Program-made: the position numbers and the translations under genes
Notes under the pieces: model-generated
Database searches by the model: none
The model's input: only the letters and a program-made list of their open reading frames with translations
Told to the model about the DNA's origin: nothing
Shown: piece by piece, positions 34,560 to 43,962 of the stretch
Layout of the letters: each line of letters starts with the position of its first letter
Numbering within the stretch: position 1 is the first letter of the stretch
Assembly: GCF_000730665.1 (NCBI RefSeq)
Contig: NZ_BBIV01000020.1
Span: 18,076 to 82,075 of the forward strand
Source: Pseudomonas plecoglossicida NBRC 103162 = DSM 15088
Lineage (GTDB): Bacteria > Pseudomonadota > Gammaproteobacteria > Pseudomonadales > Pseudomonadaceae
DNA length: 64,000 nucleotides
Direction of reading: 5' to 3'

Positions 34560-35909
34560 ATGCACATTCATATTCTCGGTATCTGCGGCACCTTCATGGG
34601 CTCGCTGGCGGTGCTGGCCAAAGAGCTCGGCCACCGCGTCACGGGCTCCGACGCCAACGTCTATCCCCCCATGAGCACCCAGCTCGAAGCCCAGGGCATC
34701 GAACTGACCCAAGGCTACGACCCGGCCCAGCTGGACCCGGCACCGGACCTGGTGGTGGTCGGCAACGCGATGTCGCGGGGCAACCCGGCGGTAGAGTACG
34801 TGCTCAACAAAGGCCTGCCCTACGTCTCCGGCCCGCAGTGGCTGGCCGATCACGTGCTGCAAGGCCGTTGGGTACTGGCGGTGGCCGGCACCCACGGCAA
34901 GACCACCACCAGCAGCATGCTGGCCTGGGTGCTGGAGCACGCCGGGATGAGCCCGGGCTTCCTGATCGGTGGCGTGCCGCAGAACTTCTCGGTGTCGGCG
35001 CGTCTGGGCGATACCCCGTTCTTCGTGGTCGAGGCCGACGAGTACGACAGCGCCTTCTTCGACAAGCGCTCGAAGTTCGTGCACTACCACCCGCGTACCG
35101 CGATTCTGAACAACCTCGAATTCGATCATGCGGATATCTTCCCTGATCTGGCGGCAATCGAGCGGCAGTTCCATCACCTTGTTCGGACCATCCCGAGCGA
35201 AGGCCTGGTCATCCACCCAACCACCGAACAGGCGTTGGAGCGGGTGATCGGCATGGGCTGCTGGACGCCGGTGCAAACCACTGGTGCGGGTGGTCAATGG
35301 CAAGCGCGCTTGCTGAGCCCCGACGGCTCGCGCTTCGAAGTGCTGTTCGAGGGTGAAGCGCAGGGCGTGGTCGACTGGGCCCTGACCGGCCAGCACAACG
35401 TCGCCAACGCCTTGGCCACCCTGGCGGCCGCTCGCCATGTCGGCGTGGTGCCGGCGATGGGCATCGAGGGCCTGAGCGCCTTCAAGAGCGTCAAGCGCCG
35501 CATGGAGAAGGTCGCCGAAGTGCAGGGTGTGACCATCTACGACGACTTCGCCCACCACCCGACTGCCATCGCCACCACCCTCGATGGCCTGCGCAAGCAG
35601 GTGGGCGAGGCGCCGGTGATCGCCATCATCGAGCCGCGCTCCAATTCGATGAAGCTCGGCGCCCACCGTGACGGCTTGCCAGAGAGCGTCAACGACGCCG
35701 ACCAGGTGATCTGGTATGCGCCCGCCAACCTGGGCTGGGACCTGGCTGCCACTGCCGCCCAGTGCAAGGTGCCTAGCGTGGTGGCCGACAGCCTCGAGGC
35801 GATCATCGATCGGGTCAAAGGCCAGGCTCGGCCGGGTACCCATGTGGTGATCATGAGCAACGGCGGCTTCGGCGGCCTGCACGGCAAGCTGGCCGAGGCC
35901 CTCAAGTGA
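34560..35909 (+). CDS. mpl: UDP-MurNAc tripeptide ligase Mpl (murein recycling)
   Basis: A 449-residue Mur-ligase family enzyme that reattaches recovered L-Ala-gamma-D-Glu-DAP to UDP-MurNAc. It starts [20 protein letters not shown], has the ATP-binding loop [16 protein letters not shown], the metal/substrate region [20 protein letters not shown] and the C-terminal [19 protein letters not shown] at 34560 matches the family N-terminus. The stop overlaps the ubiX start. Confidence 0.96.
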   Translation: MHIHILGICGTFMGSLAVLAKELGHRVTGSDANVYPPMSTQLEAQGIELTQGYDPAQLDPAPDLVVVGNAMSRGNPAVEYVLNKGLPYVSGPQWLADHVLQGRWVLAVAGTHGKTTTSSMLAWVLEHAGMSPGFLIGGVPQNFSVSARLGDTPFFVVEADEYDSAFFDKRSKFVHYHPRTAILNNLEFDHADIFPDLAAIERQFHHLVRTIPSEGLVIHPTTEQALERVIGMGCWTPVQTTGAGGQWQARLLSPDGSRFEVLFEGEAQGVVDWALTGQHNVANALATLAAARHVGVVPAMGIEGLSAFKSVKRRMEKVAEVQGVTIYDDFAHHPTAIATTLDGLRKQVGEAPVIAIIEPRSNSMKLGAHRDGLPESVNDADQVIWYAPANLGWDLAATAAQCKVPSVVADSLEAIIDRVKGQARPGTHVVIMSNGGFGGLHGKLAEALK

Positions 35910-36535
35910 GCGGTCCGGAACGCATCACCCTGGCCATGACCGGCGCCTCCGGGGCGCAGTATGGCTTGCGTCTGCTCGACTGCCTGGTGCGCGAAGACCG
36001 CGAGGTGCATTTTCTGATCTCCAAGGCCGCACAGTTGGTGATGGCGACCGAGACCGACGTGGTGCTGCCGGCCAAGCCCCAGGCCATGCAGGCGTTCCTG
36101 ACCGAGTACACCGGCGCTGCCGACGGGCAGATCCGCGTGTATGGCAAGGAAGACTGGATGTCGCCGGTGGCCTCGGGCTCCGGCGCGCCGGCAGCGATGG
36201 TGGTGGTGCCGTGTTCCACCGGCACCTTGTCGGCCATTGCCAGCGGTGCCTGCAACAACCTGATCGAGCGCGCGGCGGACGTCACCCTCAAGGAGCGTCG
36301 CCCGTTGATCCTGGTGCCGCGCGAGGCGCCGCTGTCGACCATTCACCTTGAGAACATGCTCAAGCTGTCGCAGATGGGCGCGGTGATATTGCCGGCCGCA
36401 CCGGGCTTCTACCACCAGCCGCAGACCATCGATGACCTGGTCGATTTCGTGGTGGCGCGCATCCTCAATCTGCTGAACATCCCCCAGGACATGCTGCCGC
36501 GTTGGGGTGAGCACCATTTCGGAGTGGATGATTGA
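35906..36535 (+). CDS. ubiX: flavin prenyltransferase UbiX
   Basis: A 209-residue enzyme that makes the prenylated FMN cofactor of UbiD decarboxylases in ubiquinone synthesis. Motifs: [60 protein letters not shown] and [23 protein letters not shown] start overlaps the mpl stop, an arrangement widely kept in Pseudomonas. Confidence 0.96.
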   Translation: MSGPERITLAMTGASGAQYGLRLLDCLVREDREVHFLISKAAQLVMATETDVVLPAKPQAMQAFLTEYTGAADGQIRVYGKEDWMSPVASGSGAPAAMVVVPCSTGTLSAIASGACNNLIERAADVTLKERRPLILVPREAPLSTIHLENMLKLSQMGAVILPAAPGFYHQPQTIDDLVDFVVARILNLLNIPQDMLPRWGEHHFGVDD

Positions 36536-36819
36536 AGCGTTCGCTGGCCGGGTTGCTGGTCGCTTGCATGGTCAGTGGATGCGCCACGGTGCGCACGCTG
36601 GATGCCAACAAACCGGGGGCTCCGGTGGTGTATGCCGGTACCCGGCTGGACTTGTACGTGATGAACGGGGGCTGCTGCCCGAAGGATCATTTCGGTGCCG
36701 AGGCGCCGGGGTACCCGGGGTTGGACCTGCCTGGCAGTGCGTTGCTCGATACCCTGTTGCTGCCGTTGTCGCTGCTGACGGCGGCGGGGATTGGTTTCCA
36801 GGCCACCGGCGGTCTGTAA
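36532..36819 (+). CDS. YceK/YidQ-family small lipoprotein
   Basis: A 95-residue lipoprotein: [20 protein letters not shown] with lipobox VSGC, then the family segment [14 protein letters not shown], an unusual Cys-Cys pair ([10 protein letters not shown]) and the hydrophobic C-terminus [21 protein letters not shown] start overlapping the ubiX stop; no better start is available. Function unknown. Confidence 0.82.
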   Translation: MKRSLAGLLVACMVSGCATVRTLDANKPGAPVVYAGTRLDLYVMNGGCCPKDHFGAEAPGYPGLDLPGSALLDTLLLPLSLLTAAGIGFQATGGL

Positions 36820-36820
36820 G

Positions 36821-36889
36821 GGCCCCATCGCCGGCAAGCCGGCTCCCACAAGGACGGTGTCGTACCTGTGGCAGCCGGCTTGCCGGTGA
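36821..36889. repeat. REP pair (BIME) between convergent genes
   Basis: ccatcgccggcaagccggctcccaca and ctgtggcagccggcttgccggtg, between the ends of the YceK-type gene and the oxidoreductase gene. Confidence 0.88.
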
Positions 36890-36890
36890 A

Positions 36891-37535
36891 CTATTTCTTG
36901 CCCAGCCTGCGCAGTTCGTCGGACTCGATGACCCGGATCCCGTCTTCCTCTTCCAGCGCCAGACGCCAAAGCGCCCGCGCCAGGGTGCACGCCTCGATCC
37001 CCCGGTACTTGCCCGGCATCAACCGCGAAAACGGTGAGGCCAGGCGCTCGCCCAGGCGCGGCTGAATACGTTCGCCCAATAGCAGCGATGGCCTGACGAT
37101 CGTCAACTGCGGCCAGTCCTGGCCCTTGAGCGCTTCTTCCATCTCGCCCTTGACCCGGTTGTAGAAAATCGGCGACTTCGGGTCGGCGCCTATGGCGCTG
37201 ACCACCAGCAGGTGCCGCGCGCCCATTTCCCGCGCGCGTTTGCTGAAAGCCACCACCATGTCCAGGTCGACGGCGCGGAACGCCTCTTCCGAGCCGGCCT
37301 GCTTGAGGGTGGTGCCCAGGCAGCAGTAGGCGATATCGACGCGCCCGGCCAGCTGGGGAAGAAACACCGCCGGGTCGCCGACCGGGTTTTCCAGGTGCGG
37401 GTGCTCGGCCAGCGGCCGACGGGTCGGCGCCAGCACACGGCTGATGGTGGGTTCGTTGAGCAGGCGGTCTAGCAGATGTTCACCGGTAAGGCCTGTGGCT
37501 CCGGCAAGCAGGACATGCTGAGGCGTCAAGTACAT
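36891..37535 (-). CDS. NAD(P)-binding Rossmann-fold protein, YbjT/HTATIP2-like
   Basis: A 214-residue atypical short-chain dehydrogenase. Nucleotide-binding motif [18 protein letters not shown] at the N-terminus, [20 protein letters not shown] and the family segment [20 protein letters not shown] with [11 protein letters not shown] containing the YxxxK-like pair. Substrate unknown. Single gene, convergent with the ubiX cluster. Confidence 0.88.
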   Translation of the reverse strand: MYLTPQHVLLAGATGLTGEHLLDRLLNEPTISRVLAPTRRPLAEHPHLENPVGDPAVFLPQLAGRVDIAYCCLGTTLKQAGSEEAFRAVDLDMVVAFSKRAREMGARHLLVVSAIGADPKSPIFYNRVKGEMEEALKGQDWPQLTIVRPSLLLGERIQPRLGERLASPFSRLMPGKYRGIEACTLARALWRLALEEEDGIRVIESDELRRLGKK

Positions 37536-37562
37536 GATGTCTCTCCTGTGTTACACACAAGC

Positions 37563-39296
37563 TTAGTGGGTGGCGGGCGTTTTTGCCTCTTCGTCGGCGT
37601 TGGCCTGTGCGGCATTTCGCAAGGCTTCTTCCGCTTGTTGCTGGCGCAGGCGTTGCCAATGTGCCAGTACTGCGGGTGGGGCCCAGAGCTGGGGCTCGGA
37701 GGCCTCGAAACCTTCTCTTCCTTCACGTTCGGCAACGCTGCTGCGCGCCAGTTCGAACGCTTGTTTCAAGTCATCGGTCTGGTTCAGTGCCTCGGCGAAC
37801 AGGGCATCGCCAAAGTAGGTGAAATCGGCTTCCTCGGAGCAGCCGAAGGACACCCGATCAGCGCGCGCAGCGGTCATGATCACGGTGCGGTCATCCTTTA
37901 GCGGCGCAATGTAACCGCCGGAATAGCAGGCGGAGATGACGATTATCTTGTCGCGGTCCTTGAGCGGCGCCAGGGCGCTGGCCAGTTCGTCGGCCGTCAG
38001 GTCGGCCAGCTGCAGGCGCGGCTGGTCGAGCACCAGTTGGTGATCCTGGCTGCCGTGGCTGGTCAGGTAGATGAACACCAGGTCTTCCGGGCCGCTGCGC
38101 TCGGCCAGGGTGCGGGCGGCGCGGGTCAGGTTCTCGCGGGTGGCCATGGGGCGGGTGGTCATCTGGTCGCGGTGATTGACCAGGGTGACCTGGCCGCGCG
38201 CGCCGAAACGCACCTTGAGCATGTTGCTGACATAGTCGGCTTCGCGCAGGAACACACTCTGTTGCCCATCACCGGCCAGCACCAGGCTGTACAGCTGGAT
38301 GGGCGGGGCAGAGCGGGGCACACGGGCCAGGGCCTCTTCGAGCAGACGCCCCTGGTTGAGCAGGGCCAGGTCCAGCGGGTCGGGCAGCAGCTTGCCCTTG
38401 TGGTCACGCACGCGCACCCCGTTGGTCCAGTAGCCGCTTTCGACCGTGCCGCTGGCCAGTGTCAGCTTGCCTTGACCCTGGTAGGCATCGTTGTCGAAGC
38501 CGCCGACGTACTTGCTGCCATCGGGCAGTTGCAGGTTGCCATGGCCAGAGAGGCGCCAGTCGACGAAGCTGCCCTTGTAGTGGCTGCCGTCGCTGCCCAG
38601 CAGTTCGCCCTCGCCAATCAGCGCACCGTCCTTGAACTCGCCGATCCATACATCGCCATCGGCATTTTCGTAGCGGCCGCGACCCTCAAGGCGATTGTCC
38701 TTGAACTCGCCGATGTACTGTTCGCCCTCGACGCTGTCATAGGTGCCGCTGCCTTGCAGCTGGCCGTCGACGAAGTGACCGCTGAACTGGTTGCCGTTGG
38801 CATCGCTGCGTACGCCGGCGCCGTTGGGCTTGCCCTTGGCGAACAGGCCTTGGTAACGGCTGCCGTCGGCCAGTTCGAGTTCGCCCGCGCCTTCGTACTG
38901 GTCGTCCTTGAACTGGCCACGGTAGGTCTGGTCGACCTGCTTGAGCGTGCCCTCGCCATCGCGCCGGCCATGGCTGAAGGTGCCGGCGTAATGGCTGCCG
39001 GGGGTGGTCAGGTCGCCCAGCCCGTGGAACAGGCCGGCGGCGAACTGGCCGCGATAGACCTCGCCATTGCTGCCGTGCCATTCGCCCTGGCCATGCCATT
39101 GGCCGTCCTTGAAGGTGCCGGCGTACCAGCTGCCATTGGGGTAGTCGATGCGCCCTTCGCCTTGCAGCAGACCGTTCACCACCTCGCCGCGATAGCGGCC
39201 GCCATCAGGCAGGCGCGCGTCGGGTGGCGACAGCGCTTCGCCATCGCCGCAGGCGGCGAGTATCAAGGTCAGGGCCAGAGGAAGCAGTGGACGCAT
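37563..39296 (-). CDS. lipoprotein with 11 MORN repeats and a legumain-like C13 peptidase domain
   Basis: A 577-residue protein. Signal peptide MRPLLPLALTLILAACGDGE with lipobox LAAC and Cys16. Residues about 35-285 are eleven tandem MORN repeats of 22-23 residues (pattern Y-x-G-x-F-x-x-G-x-x-x-G-x-G), plus a partial twelfth. Residues about 340-540 are a caspase-like fold of peptidase family C13: catalytic His about 414 in IYLTSHGSQDH and Cys about 457 in VISACYSGG, so both dyad residues are present. With Gly at +2 it is probably outer-membrane anchored and periplasmic. The start at 39294-39296 is set by the signal peptide. Substrate and role unknown. Confidence 0.88.
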   Translation of the reverse strand: MRPLLPLALTLILAACGDGEALSPPDARLPDGGRYRGEVVNGLLQGEGRIDYPNGSWYAGTFKDGQWHGQGEWHGSNGEVYRGQFAAGLFHGLGDLTTPGSHYAGTFSHGRRDGEGTLKQVDQTYRGQFKDDQYEGAGELELADGSRYQGLFAKGKPNGAGVRSDANGNQFSGHFVDGQLQGSGTYDSVEGEQYIGEFKDNRLEGRGRYENADGDVWIGEFKDGALIGEGELLGSDGSHYKGSFVDWRLSGHGNLQLPDGSKYVGGFDNDAYQGQGKLTLASGTVESGYWTNGVRVRDHKGKLLPDPLDLALLNQGRLLEEALARVPRSAPPIQLYSLVLAGDGQQSVFLREADYVSNMLKVRFGARGQVTLVNHRDQMTTRPMATRENLTRAARTLAERSGPEDLVFIYLTSHGSQDHQLVLDQPRLQLADLTADELASALAPLKDRDKIIVISACYSGGYIAPLKDDRTVIMTAARADRVSFGCSEEADFTYFGDALFAEALNQTDDLKQAFELARSSVAEREGREGFEASEPQLWAPPAVLAHWQRLRQQQAEEALRNAAQANADEEAKTPATH

Positions 39297-39415
39297 GGCG
39301 GGATCCGGGCAATAGGTCTGCCGAGTATGCCGCACAATGGTGCGTTATAGGTATGGCTGACCGTTCGGCCAAGCCCGCTTCGGCACTCAGCAGGCTTGCC
39401 CTCGAACAGGTCTGG

Positions 39416-39871
39416 TCAGACGAAGCAGAGTATCAAGGGCTCTGCAATGTAAGCGGGTTTCTCCTCGCCTTCGATTTCCAGGGCTACCTTGGACTTGAGC
39501 AACCACTGACCTGGCTTCTTCTCGGTCGCTTCAGTCAGTTCGACCTTGAGTCGCACCTTGCTGTCGACCTTCACCGGTTGAATGAAACGCACGCTGTCCA
39601 GGCCGTAGTTGACGACCATCTTGTTGCCTTCAGGCAGCACCACGACATCCTCGATCAGCTTGGATATCAGCGACAGGGTCAGGAAACCGTGGGCAATGGT
39701 ACAGCCGAACGGGGTTTTCGCCGCCTTTACCGGGTCCACATGAATGAACTGGAAATCGCCGGTGGCCTCGGCGAACAGGTTGATGCGTTCTTGGTCGATC
39801 TTCAGCCAGTCGGAACATCCCAGTTCTTTTCCAACGTACTGCGACAGCTCGGTAACCGGTACAAGGGGCAT
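39416..39871 (-). CDS. MaoC-type (R)-enoyl-CoA hydratase, PhaJ-like
   Basis: A 151-residue single hot-dog domain. The hydratase-2 motif reads FAEATGDFQFIHVDPVKAA, with catalytic Asp and His, then TPFGCTIAHGFLTLSLISKL. It hydrates trans-2-enoyl-CoA to (R)-3-hydroxyacyl-CoA, linking beta-oxidation to polyhydroxyalkanoate in pseudomonads. ATG at 39869-39871 with ggagag upstream; a GTG one codon earlier is also possible. Monocistronic. Confidence 0.9.
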   Translation of the reverse strand: MPLVPVTELSQYVGKELGCSDWLKIDQERINLFAEATGDFQFIHVDPVKAAKTPFGCTIAHGFLTLSLISKLIEDVVVLPEGNKMVVNYGLDSVRFIQPVKVDSKVRLKVELTEATEKKPGQWLLKSKVALEIEGEEKPAYIAEPLILCFV

Positions 39872-40015
39872 CACGACTCTCCAGGTGTCTTTTTTGGTAC
39901 GGGAGTACTAGATCAGCACGACTTGCCGAATCCGTCAAGTTGCGCGCTTTTTGGCGATTATCGGCTTATGGGTGGGTCGTGCTTATAATGGCCGGCATGC
40001 CCGAAGGAGGTCCTT

Positions 40016-40378
40016 ATGCTGTTGCGTGGTTTGACCTGGCTGGTGCTGTTCCAACTGCTGGGTACGGCGATCAATCATCTGTGTGTACCCATGCTGCCGG
40101 GGCCGATCATCGGCCTGCTGCTGTTGCTGTTCTTCCTCATGGCCCGCGGTGAGGTCGGCAAGCCGCTGAACGAAGCGGCCAGCAGCCTGCTGCGTTACCT
40201 GCCGCTGTTGCTGGTGCCTCCGGCGGTAGGGGTAATGGTGTACGCCAAGGACATTGCCGCCGATTTCTGGGCGATTGCTGGCGCGTTGCTGATCTCCTGC
40301 CTGGTCACCCTGGTGTTCGTTGGTGTGTTGATGCAGAAGCTCATGCACCGCCAGGGCAAGCGCGAGGAGCAGCCATGA
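40016..40378 (+). CDS. CidA/LrgA-family holin-like membrane protein
   Basis: A 120-residue protein with four hydrophobic segments: LTWLVLFQLLGTAINHLCVP, LPGPIIGLLLLLFFLMARGE, YLPLLLVPPAVGVMVYAKDI and IAGALLISCLVTLVFVGVLM. The motif PxPxxGLLLL is the family signature. Strong aggagg ribosome site. The gene overlaps the LrgB-type gene by four bases. Such pairs export metabolites or modulate murein hydrolase activity and lysis. Confidence 0.9.
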   Translation: MLLRGLTWLVLFQLLGTAINHLCVPMLPGPIIGLLLLLFFLMARGEVGKPLNEAASSLLRYLPLLLVPPAVGVMVYAKDIAADFWAIAGALLISCLVTLVFVGVLMQKLMHRQGKREEQP

Positions 40379-41091
40379 GCCTTGATTGGCAAGGTGCGCT
40401 GGATGCGGTCGTCCACCATCCGCTGTTCGGCATCGGCATTACCCTGGGCGCCTATCAGATCGTGCTGGCTGCCTACGAGCGTACGCGCTGGATCTTCCTG
40501 CAGCCGGTGCTGGTGTCCATGGTGCTGGTCATCGCGGTGCTGCTGGCCTGCGGTATCGACTATCGCGAGTACCGCAAGAGCACCGAAATCATGAACATCC
40601 TGCTCGGCCCGGCCACCGTGGCCTTGGCCGTGCCGCTGTACCTGAACCTGCGGCGCATCCGTCAGCTGTTCTGGCCGACATTTACTACGCTGGTACTCGG
40701 AGGGTTGTTCGCGACGCTCTGCTGTCTGCTGCTGGGCTGGTGGTTCGGGGCCGAGCACATGATCCTGATGACCATGGCGCCGAAGTCGGTGACCTCGCCC
40801 ATCGCCATGCTGGTGGCCGAGCAGATTGGCGGCGTGGCAGCCTTGGCAGCAGTATTCGTGCTGATAACCGGCGTCATCGGCGCCATTTTCGGCCCCGCAC
40901 TGTTGAGCCGCTTCGGTGTGCACAGCCCAGAGGCGCGTGGCATGTCACTGGGCGTGACGGCGCATGCCGTGGGCACTTCGGTGGCCTTGCAGGAAAGTGA
41001 CGAGTGCGGCGCGTTCGCCGCGCTGGCAATGAGCCTGATGGGGGTGGCCACGGCAGTGTTCCTGCCGTTGGCGGTCAGCCTGGTGGCTTGA
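40375..41091 (+). CDS. CidB/LrgB-family membrane protein
   Basis: A 238-residue protein with about seven membrane segments. Family motifs: EYRKSTEIMNILLGPATVAL, APKSVTSPIAMLVAEQIGGV and LGVTAHAVGTSVALQESDECGAF (central AHAxGT motif). Start overlaps the CidA-type gene (ATGA). Functions with it as a membrane pair. Confidence 0.92.
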   Translation: MSLDWQGALDAVVHHPLFGIGITLGAYQIVLAAYERTRWIFLQPVLVSMVLVIAVLLACGIDYREYRKSTEIMNILLGPATVALAVPLYLNLRRIRQLFWPTFTTLVLGGLFATLCCLLLGWWFGAEHMILMTMAPKSVTSPIAMLVAEQIGGVAALAAVFVLITGVIGAIFGPALLSRFGVHSPEARGMSLGVTAHAVGTSVALQESDECGAFAALAMSLMGVATAVFLPLAVSLVA

Positions 41092-41100
41092 GGAGTTGTG

Positions 41101-41691
41101 ATGACGCTACCGCTGTTTCCGCTCAATACAGTGCTGTTTCCCGGCTGTCTGCTCGACTTGCAGATCTTCGAGGCGCGCTACCTGGACATGATTGGCCGAT
41201 GCATGAAACAGGGCACCGGCTTCGGAGTGGTCTGCATCGTCGAAGGCGAACAGGTCGGCAAGGCGCCGCCGGTGGTCGCATCGATCGGCTGCGAGGCGCT
41301 GATACGAGATTTCGTCCAGCAGGAAAATGGCTTGCTGGGCATCCGCGTGGAAGGCGTGCGGCGCTTCGAACTGAGCCAGACCGAGGTGCAGAAGGACCAG
41401 TTGCTGCTGGGCGAGGTGCACTGGCTGCCGGAGCAGCCGGACAGTCCCTTGACCGAGCAGGATGACGACCTGCTGGCGCTGCTGGTGGCCTTGGGAGAAC
41501 ACCCGATGGTCGAGGCCCTGGACATGCCGCGGGATGTCGACGGGCGGCAGTCGCTGGCCAATCAGCTGGCGTACTTGCTGCCGTTCATGGAGGAAGACAA
41601 GTTGGACCTGCTGGCGATCGACTCGCCGGCGGAGCGCTTGACCGAGATACAGAAGCTGCTGGAGCGGATTCAGGGAGAGTTGTTTGCCTGA
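41101..41691 (+). CDS. LON substrate-binding-domain protein
   Basis: A 196-residue protein made only of the N-terminal substrate-binding domain of Lon (MTLPLFPLNTVLFPGCLLDL, QIFEARYLDMIGRCM, GFGVVCIVEGEQVG) and a C-terminal helical part (MEEDKLDLLAIDSPAERLTE). No ATPase or protease domain. ATG preferred over the GTG one codon upstream. Role unknown; possibly a chaperone or adaptor. Confidence 0.88.
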   Translation: MTLPLFPLNTVLFPGCLLDLQIFEARYLDMIGRCMKQGTGFGVVCIVEGEQVGKAPPVVASIGCEALIRDFVQQENGLLGIRVEGVRRFELSQTEVQKDQLLLGEVHWLPEQPDSPLTEQDDDLLALLVALGEHPMVEALDMPRDVDGRQSLANQLAYLLPFMEEDKLDLLAIDSPAERLTEIQKLLERIQGELFA

Positions 41692-41704
41692 GTGATTCTT
41701 TACC

Positions 41705-41738
41705 GGCCCTAATCGCCGGCAAGCCGGCGATGGGGGGC
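41705..41738. repeat. single REP hairpin between convergent genes
   Basis: atcgccggc-aa-gccggcgat, a perfect hairpin in the 55-base gap between the LON-domain gene and the DedA-PAP2 gene. Likely a shared bidirectional stop. Confidence 0.85.
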
Positions 41739-41746
41739 GCTGCAGG

Positions 41747-43063
41747 TCAATACTGGTAACGCACCAGCGCCTGCGGCAACGCATGCATGGCAAAGAACGC
41801 CAGCAAGGCGATGCAGGCCGGCAACACCAGCCACCACGCCCGCTGCGGCAGGGCATTGAGCGGTTGACGATACTGCACCAGCGTCAGGCTGGCGGCACAC
41901 ACGCAACAGGCGAGCAGGGCCCCGGCCAGGATGTCGGTCGGCCAATGCGCCCCGAGGTAGACCCGCGACAAGGAAATGGCCAGCGCCGGTATGCAGCCCA
42001 GCAGCATCCATGTCAGGCGCATGCGCGGTGGCTGCCCGCGTCCCGCCAGCACCGCCATTACCAGGAAGAACGCAAACGACGCCGAACTGTGCCCGCTGGG
42101 CATGCTGTAGCTGGTCAACGGGTCGCTCAGCACTTCAGGTCGGGCGCGGGCGAACAACCATTTCAGCGTGCCATTGGCGATTGCGGTGCCCATCAGCGCG
42201 CCACCTGCAAACACGGCATGGCGCCATTGGCGTGCGAGCAGCAGCAGGCCGGTCAACAGGCCGCCGAGGAACAGTTGGGTGCGTAAATCACCCAGGCGGG
42301 TCACCAGCACCACCGTGCCGTCGAGGGCCTGACTGCGGTGTTCTTGCACCAGCGTCATCACACCCTGGTCGAATTCATGCAGGTAAGGCCATCCCAGGAA
42401 TACCCCTGCCAGGGCCAGGAAGCTCAGGCCGGCGATCAATCGCGTGCCATTGCGCTGGTCGCGGATACTGCTGTTCAGGCTCAGGCCGATGACCACCGCC
42501 AGGGTACCGGCGATGATGCCCGCGTCCAGCCAGAAGCCTTCCGGCAACGGCAGGCGCATGGCCGCGCCGGTGGCCCACCCCGGTAGCAGGTAGGCCACCG
42601 ACCAGCCGGCACCGGCCACCAGGCTGACCGCAATGAAGCGGGGCAGTGGCATGTCGAACATCCCTGCCACCATCGGCAACATCGGCCGCAGCGGGCCGAT
42701 GAACCGTCCTACCAGCAAGCTGGCGATGCCATAGCGATGGAAATAGGTCTCGGCGCTGCCGATCCATTCCGGGTGGTGCCGCAACAGGGGAAGCCGTCGA
42801 ATGTTCTGGTGGAAGTATTTGCCGATCGTGTAGGACAACGCATCGCCAAGCAGGCCGCCAAGGAACCCCAGCAGCAGGGTTTCGCCCAAGGTGAACGCGC
42901 CGCTGCCGGCCAGTACCGCCACGGCGAACAGCAGGACGGTGCCGGGCACGATGATGCCGGCGATCGCCAGGCATTCGATGCAGGCCACCAGAAAAATTGC
43001 CAGGCCAAGCCACTGTGGGTTGGCGCTGAGCCAGCCGGTCAGGCCGTCGAGCCATTGGCCCAT
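41747..43063 (-). CDS. DedA-PAP2 fusion membrane phosphatase
   Basis: A 438-residue membrane protein. Residues about 1-190 form a DedA domain (ECLAIAGIIVPGTVLLFAVA, FLGGLLGDALSYTIGKYF, ASLLVGRFIGPLRPMLPMVA). Residues about 225-400 form a type-2 phosphatidic-acid phosphatase with all three motifs: KWLFARARP, SMPSGHSSAS and SRVYLGAHWPTD. The fusion suggests that a lipid is moved across the membrane and dephosphorylated by one polypeptide, for instance undecaprenyl pyrophosphate or phosphatidylglycerol phosphate. It starts three bases after the glycosylase gene stop, hence cotranscribed. Confidence 0.92.
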   Translation of the reverse strand: MGQWLDGLTGWLSANPQWLGLAIFLVACIECLAIAGIIVPGTVLLFAVAVLAGSGAFTLGETLLLGFLGGLLGDALSYTIGKYFHQNIRRLPLLRHHPEWIGSAETYFHRYGIASLLVGRFIGPLRPMLPMVAGMFDMPLPRFIAVSLVAGAGWSVAYLLPGWATGAAMRLPLPEGFWLDAGIIAGTLAVVIGLSLNSSIRDQRNGTRLIAGLSFLALAGVFLGWPYLHEFDQGVMTLVQEHRSQALDGTVVLVTRLGDLRTQLFLGGLLTGLLLLARQWRHAVFAGGALMGTAIANGTLKWLFARARPEVLSDPLTSYSMPSGHSSASFAFFLVMAVLAGRGQPPRMRLTWMLLGCIPALAISLSRVYLGAHWPTDILAGALLACCVCAASLTLVQYRQPLNALPQRAWWLVLPACIALLAFFAMHALPQALVRYQY

Positions 43064-43066
43064 GCT

Positions 43067-43759
43067 TTAGTTTCCTTGTTCAAGTATGAAGAAGTCTTGC
43101 CCTTCGACCTGCCCCCGGCGCAACGGGTTGCGGGTGCAGAAACGGGCGTATTCGGCGTCGACGAAGCGGTACGGCAGGTGCTCGTCGCGGCCGTGGGGGA
43201 TGCCCAGGCGAGCCGCCTGGATCACTTTGGGCACGCTGATGCCGCAGTCCTCGACGTAGAGGCGTTCCGGGTCGAAGCGACGGGCATCCCACTGTGGCAC
43301 CTTCAGACCCATGGCTCGGCACAGCAGGGTCTGCCCCGCGCACAGGCGCTCCGGCGGGCGCATGTTGCCGCTGGCGTCGGGGTTGTTAAGTTGCATCTGC
43401 GCCAGGCTGTTGGCCGTGGCAATGGCGTCGACCCAGGGGTAGGCGGACTTGATCAGCACGGCGTTGCCTGGGCCCTGGGCGCTGAAGTTGAGCGAGTCAC
43501 CGCCACGTGCGTAATACATGTAGATGTGCCCCCCTTCGAGAAACAGGGCCTTGCGCTTTTCGGTATAGCCCAGGGACGCATGGCTGCCTTTGTCGGTGAG
43601 GTAGTAGGCCTCGGTCTCGATGATTCGCGCGGCCAGCCACAGGTCGCCGTGGCGGTGACGAATGACCTTGCCCAGCAGCGCCTTGGCCAGGGCCTGGGCG
43701 TCTTGCTGGAAAAAGCTGTCGGGCAGGGCGCGGGCCGGGCAGGGGGCTGTATCTGGCAT
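43067..43759 (-). CDS. mpg: 3-methyladenine DNA glycosylase (AAG/MPG family)
   Basis: A 230-residue base-excision enzyme of the mammalian-type MPG family. Motifs: LLGKVIRHRHGDLWLAARII (the residue-capping ETEAY follows), DKGSHASLGYTEKRKALFLE, GGHIYMYYARGGDSLNFSAQ and GIPHGRDEHLPYRFVDAEYA. It excises alkylated purines. First gene of the two-gene operon with the DedA-PAP2 protein; divergent from proA across about 200 bases that hold both promoters. Confidence 0.93.
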   Translation of the reverse strand: MPDTAPCPARALPDSFFQQDAQALAKALLGKVIRHRHGDLWLAARIIETEAYYLTDKGSHASLGYTEKRKALFLEGGHIYMYYARGGDSLNFSAQGPGNAVLIKSAYPWVDAIATANSLAQMQLNNPDASGNMRPPERLCAGQTLLCRAMGLKVPQWDARRFDPERLYVEDCGISVPKVIQAARLGIPHGRDEHLPYRFVDAEYARFCTRNPLRRGQVEGQDFFILEQGN

Positions 43760-43962
43760 GCTGGCAGTTCATCAGGGTCAAGCCGCGGATGATAGCAATG
43801 AATGACTGAATCGAGGCTGAACCGTGGCGTTTCGATAACTGCCGTTACATCTTTGCTACCCGTTCACTCAACCATTTTCGACCATCCGCCACCCGCCGCT
43901 GGGCGTACACCTGCGCGACAGTTATAATCAGCCGATTTCCCCTTCGCCAAGACACCGAACCC

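Noticed and set aside
33060..35882. Long open frame antisense to the activator and mpl
   Set aside because: Artefact of codon bias; both sense genes are full and recognisable.
37563..39296. Tandem DNA repeats read as CRISPR or satellite
   Set aside because: The periodicity is at protein level (MORN repeats, 22-23 residues) with diverged nucleotide sequence; no spacer structure.
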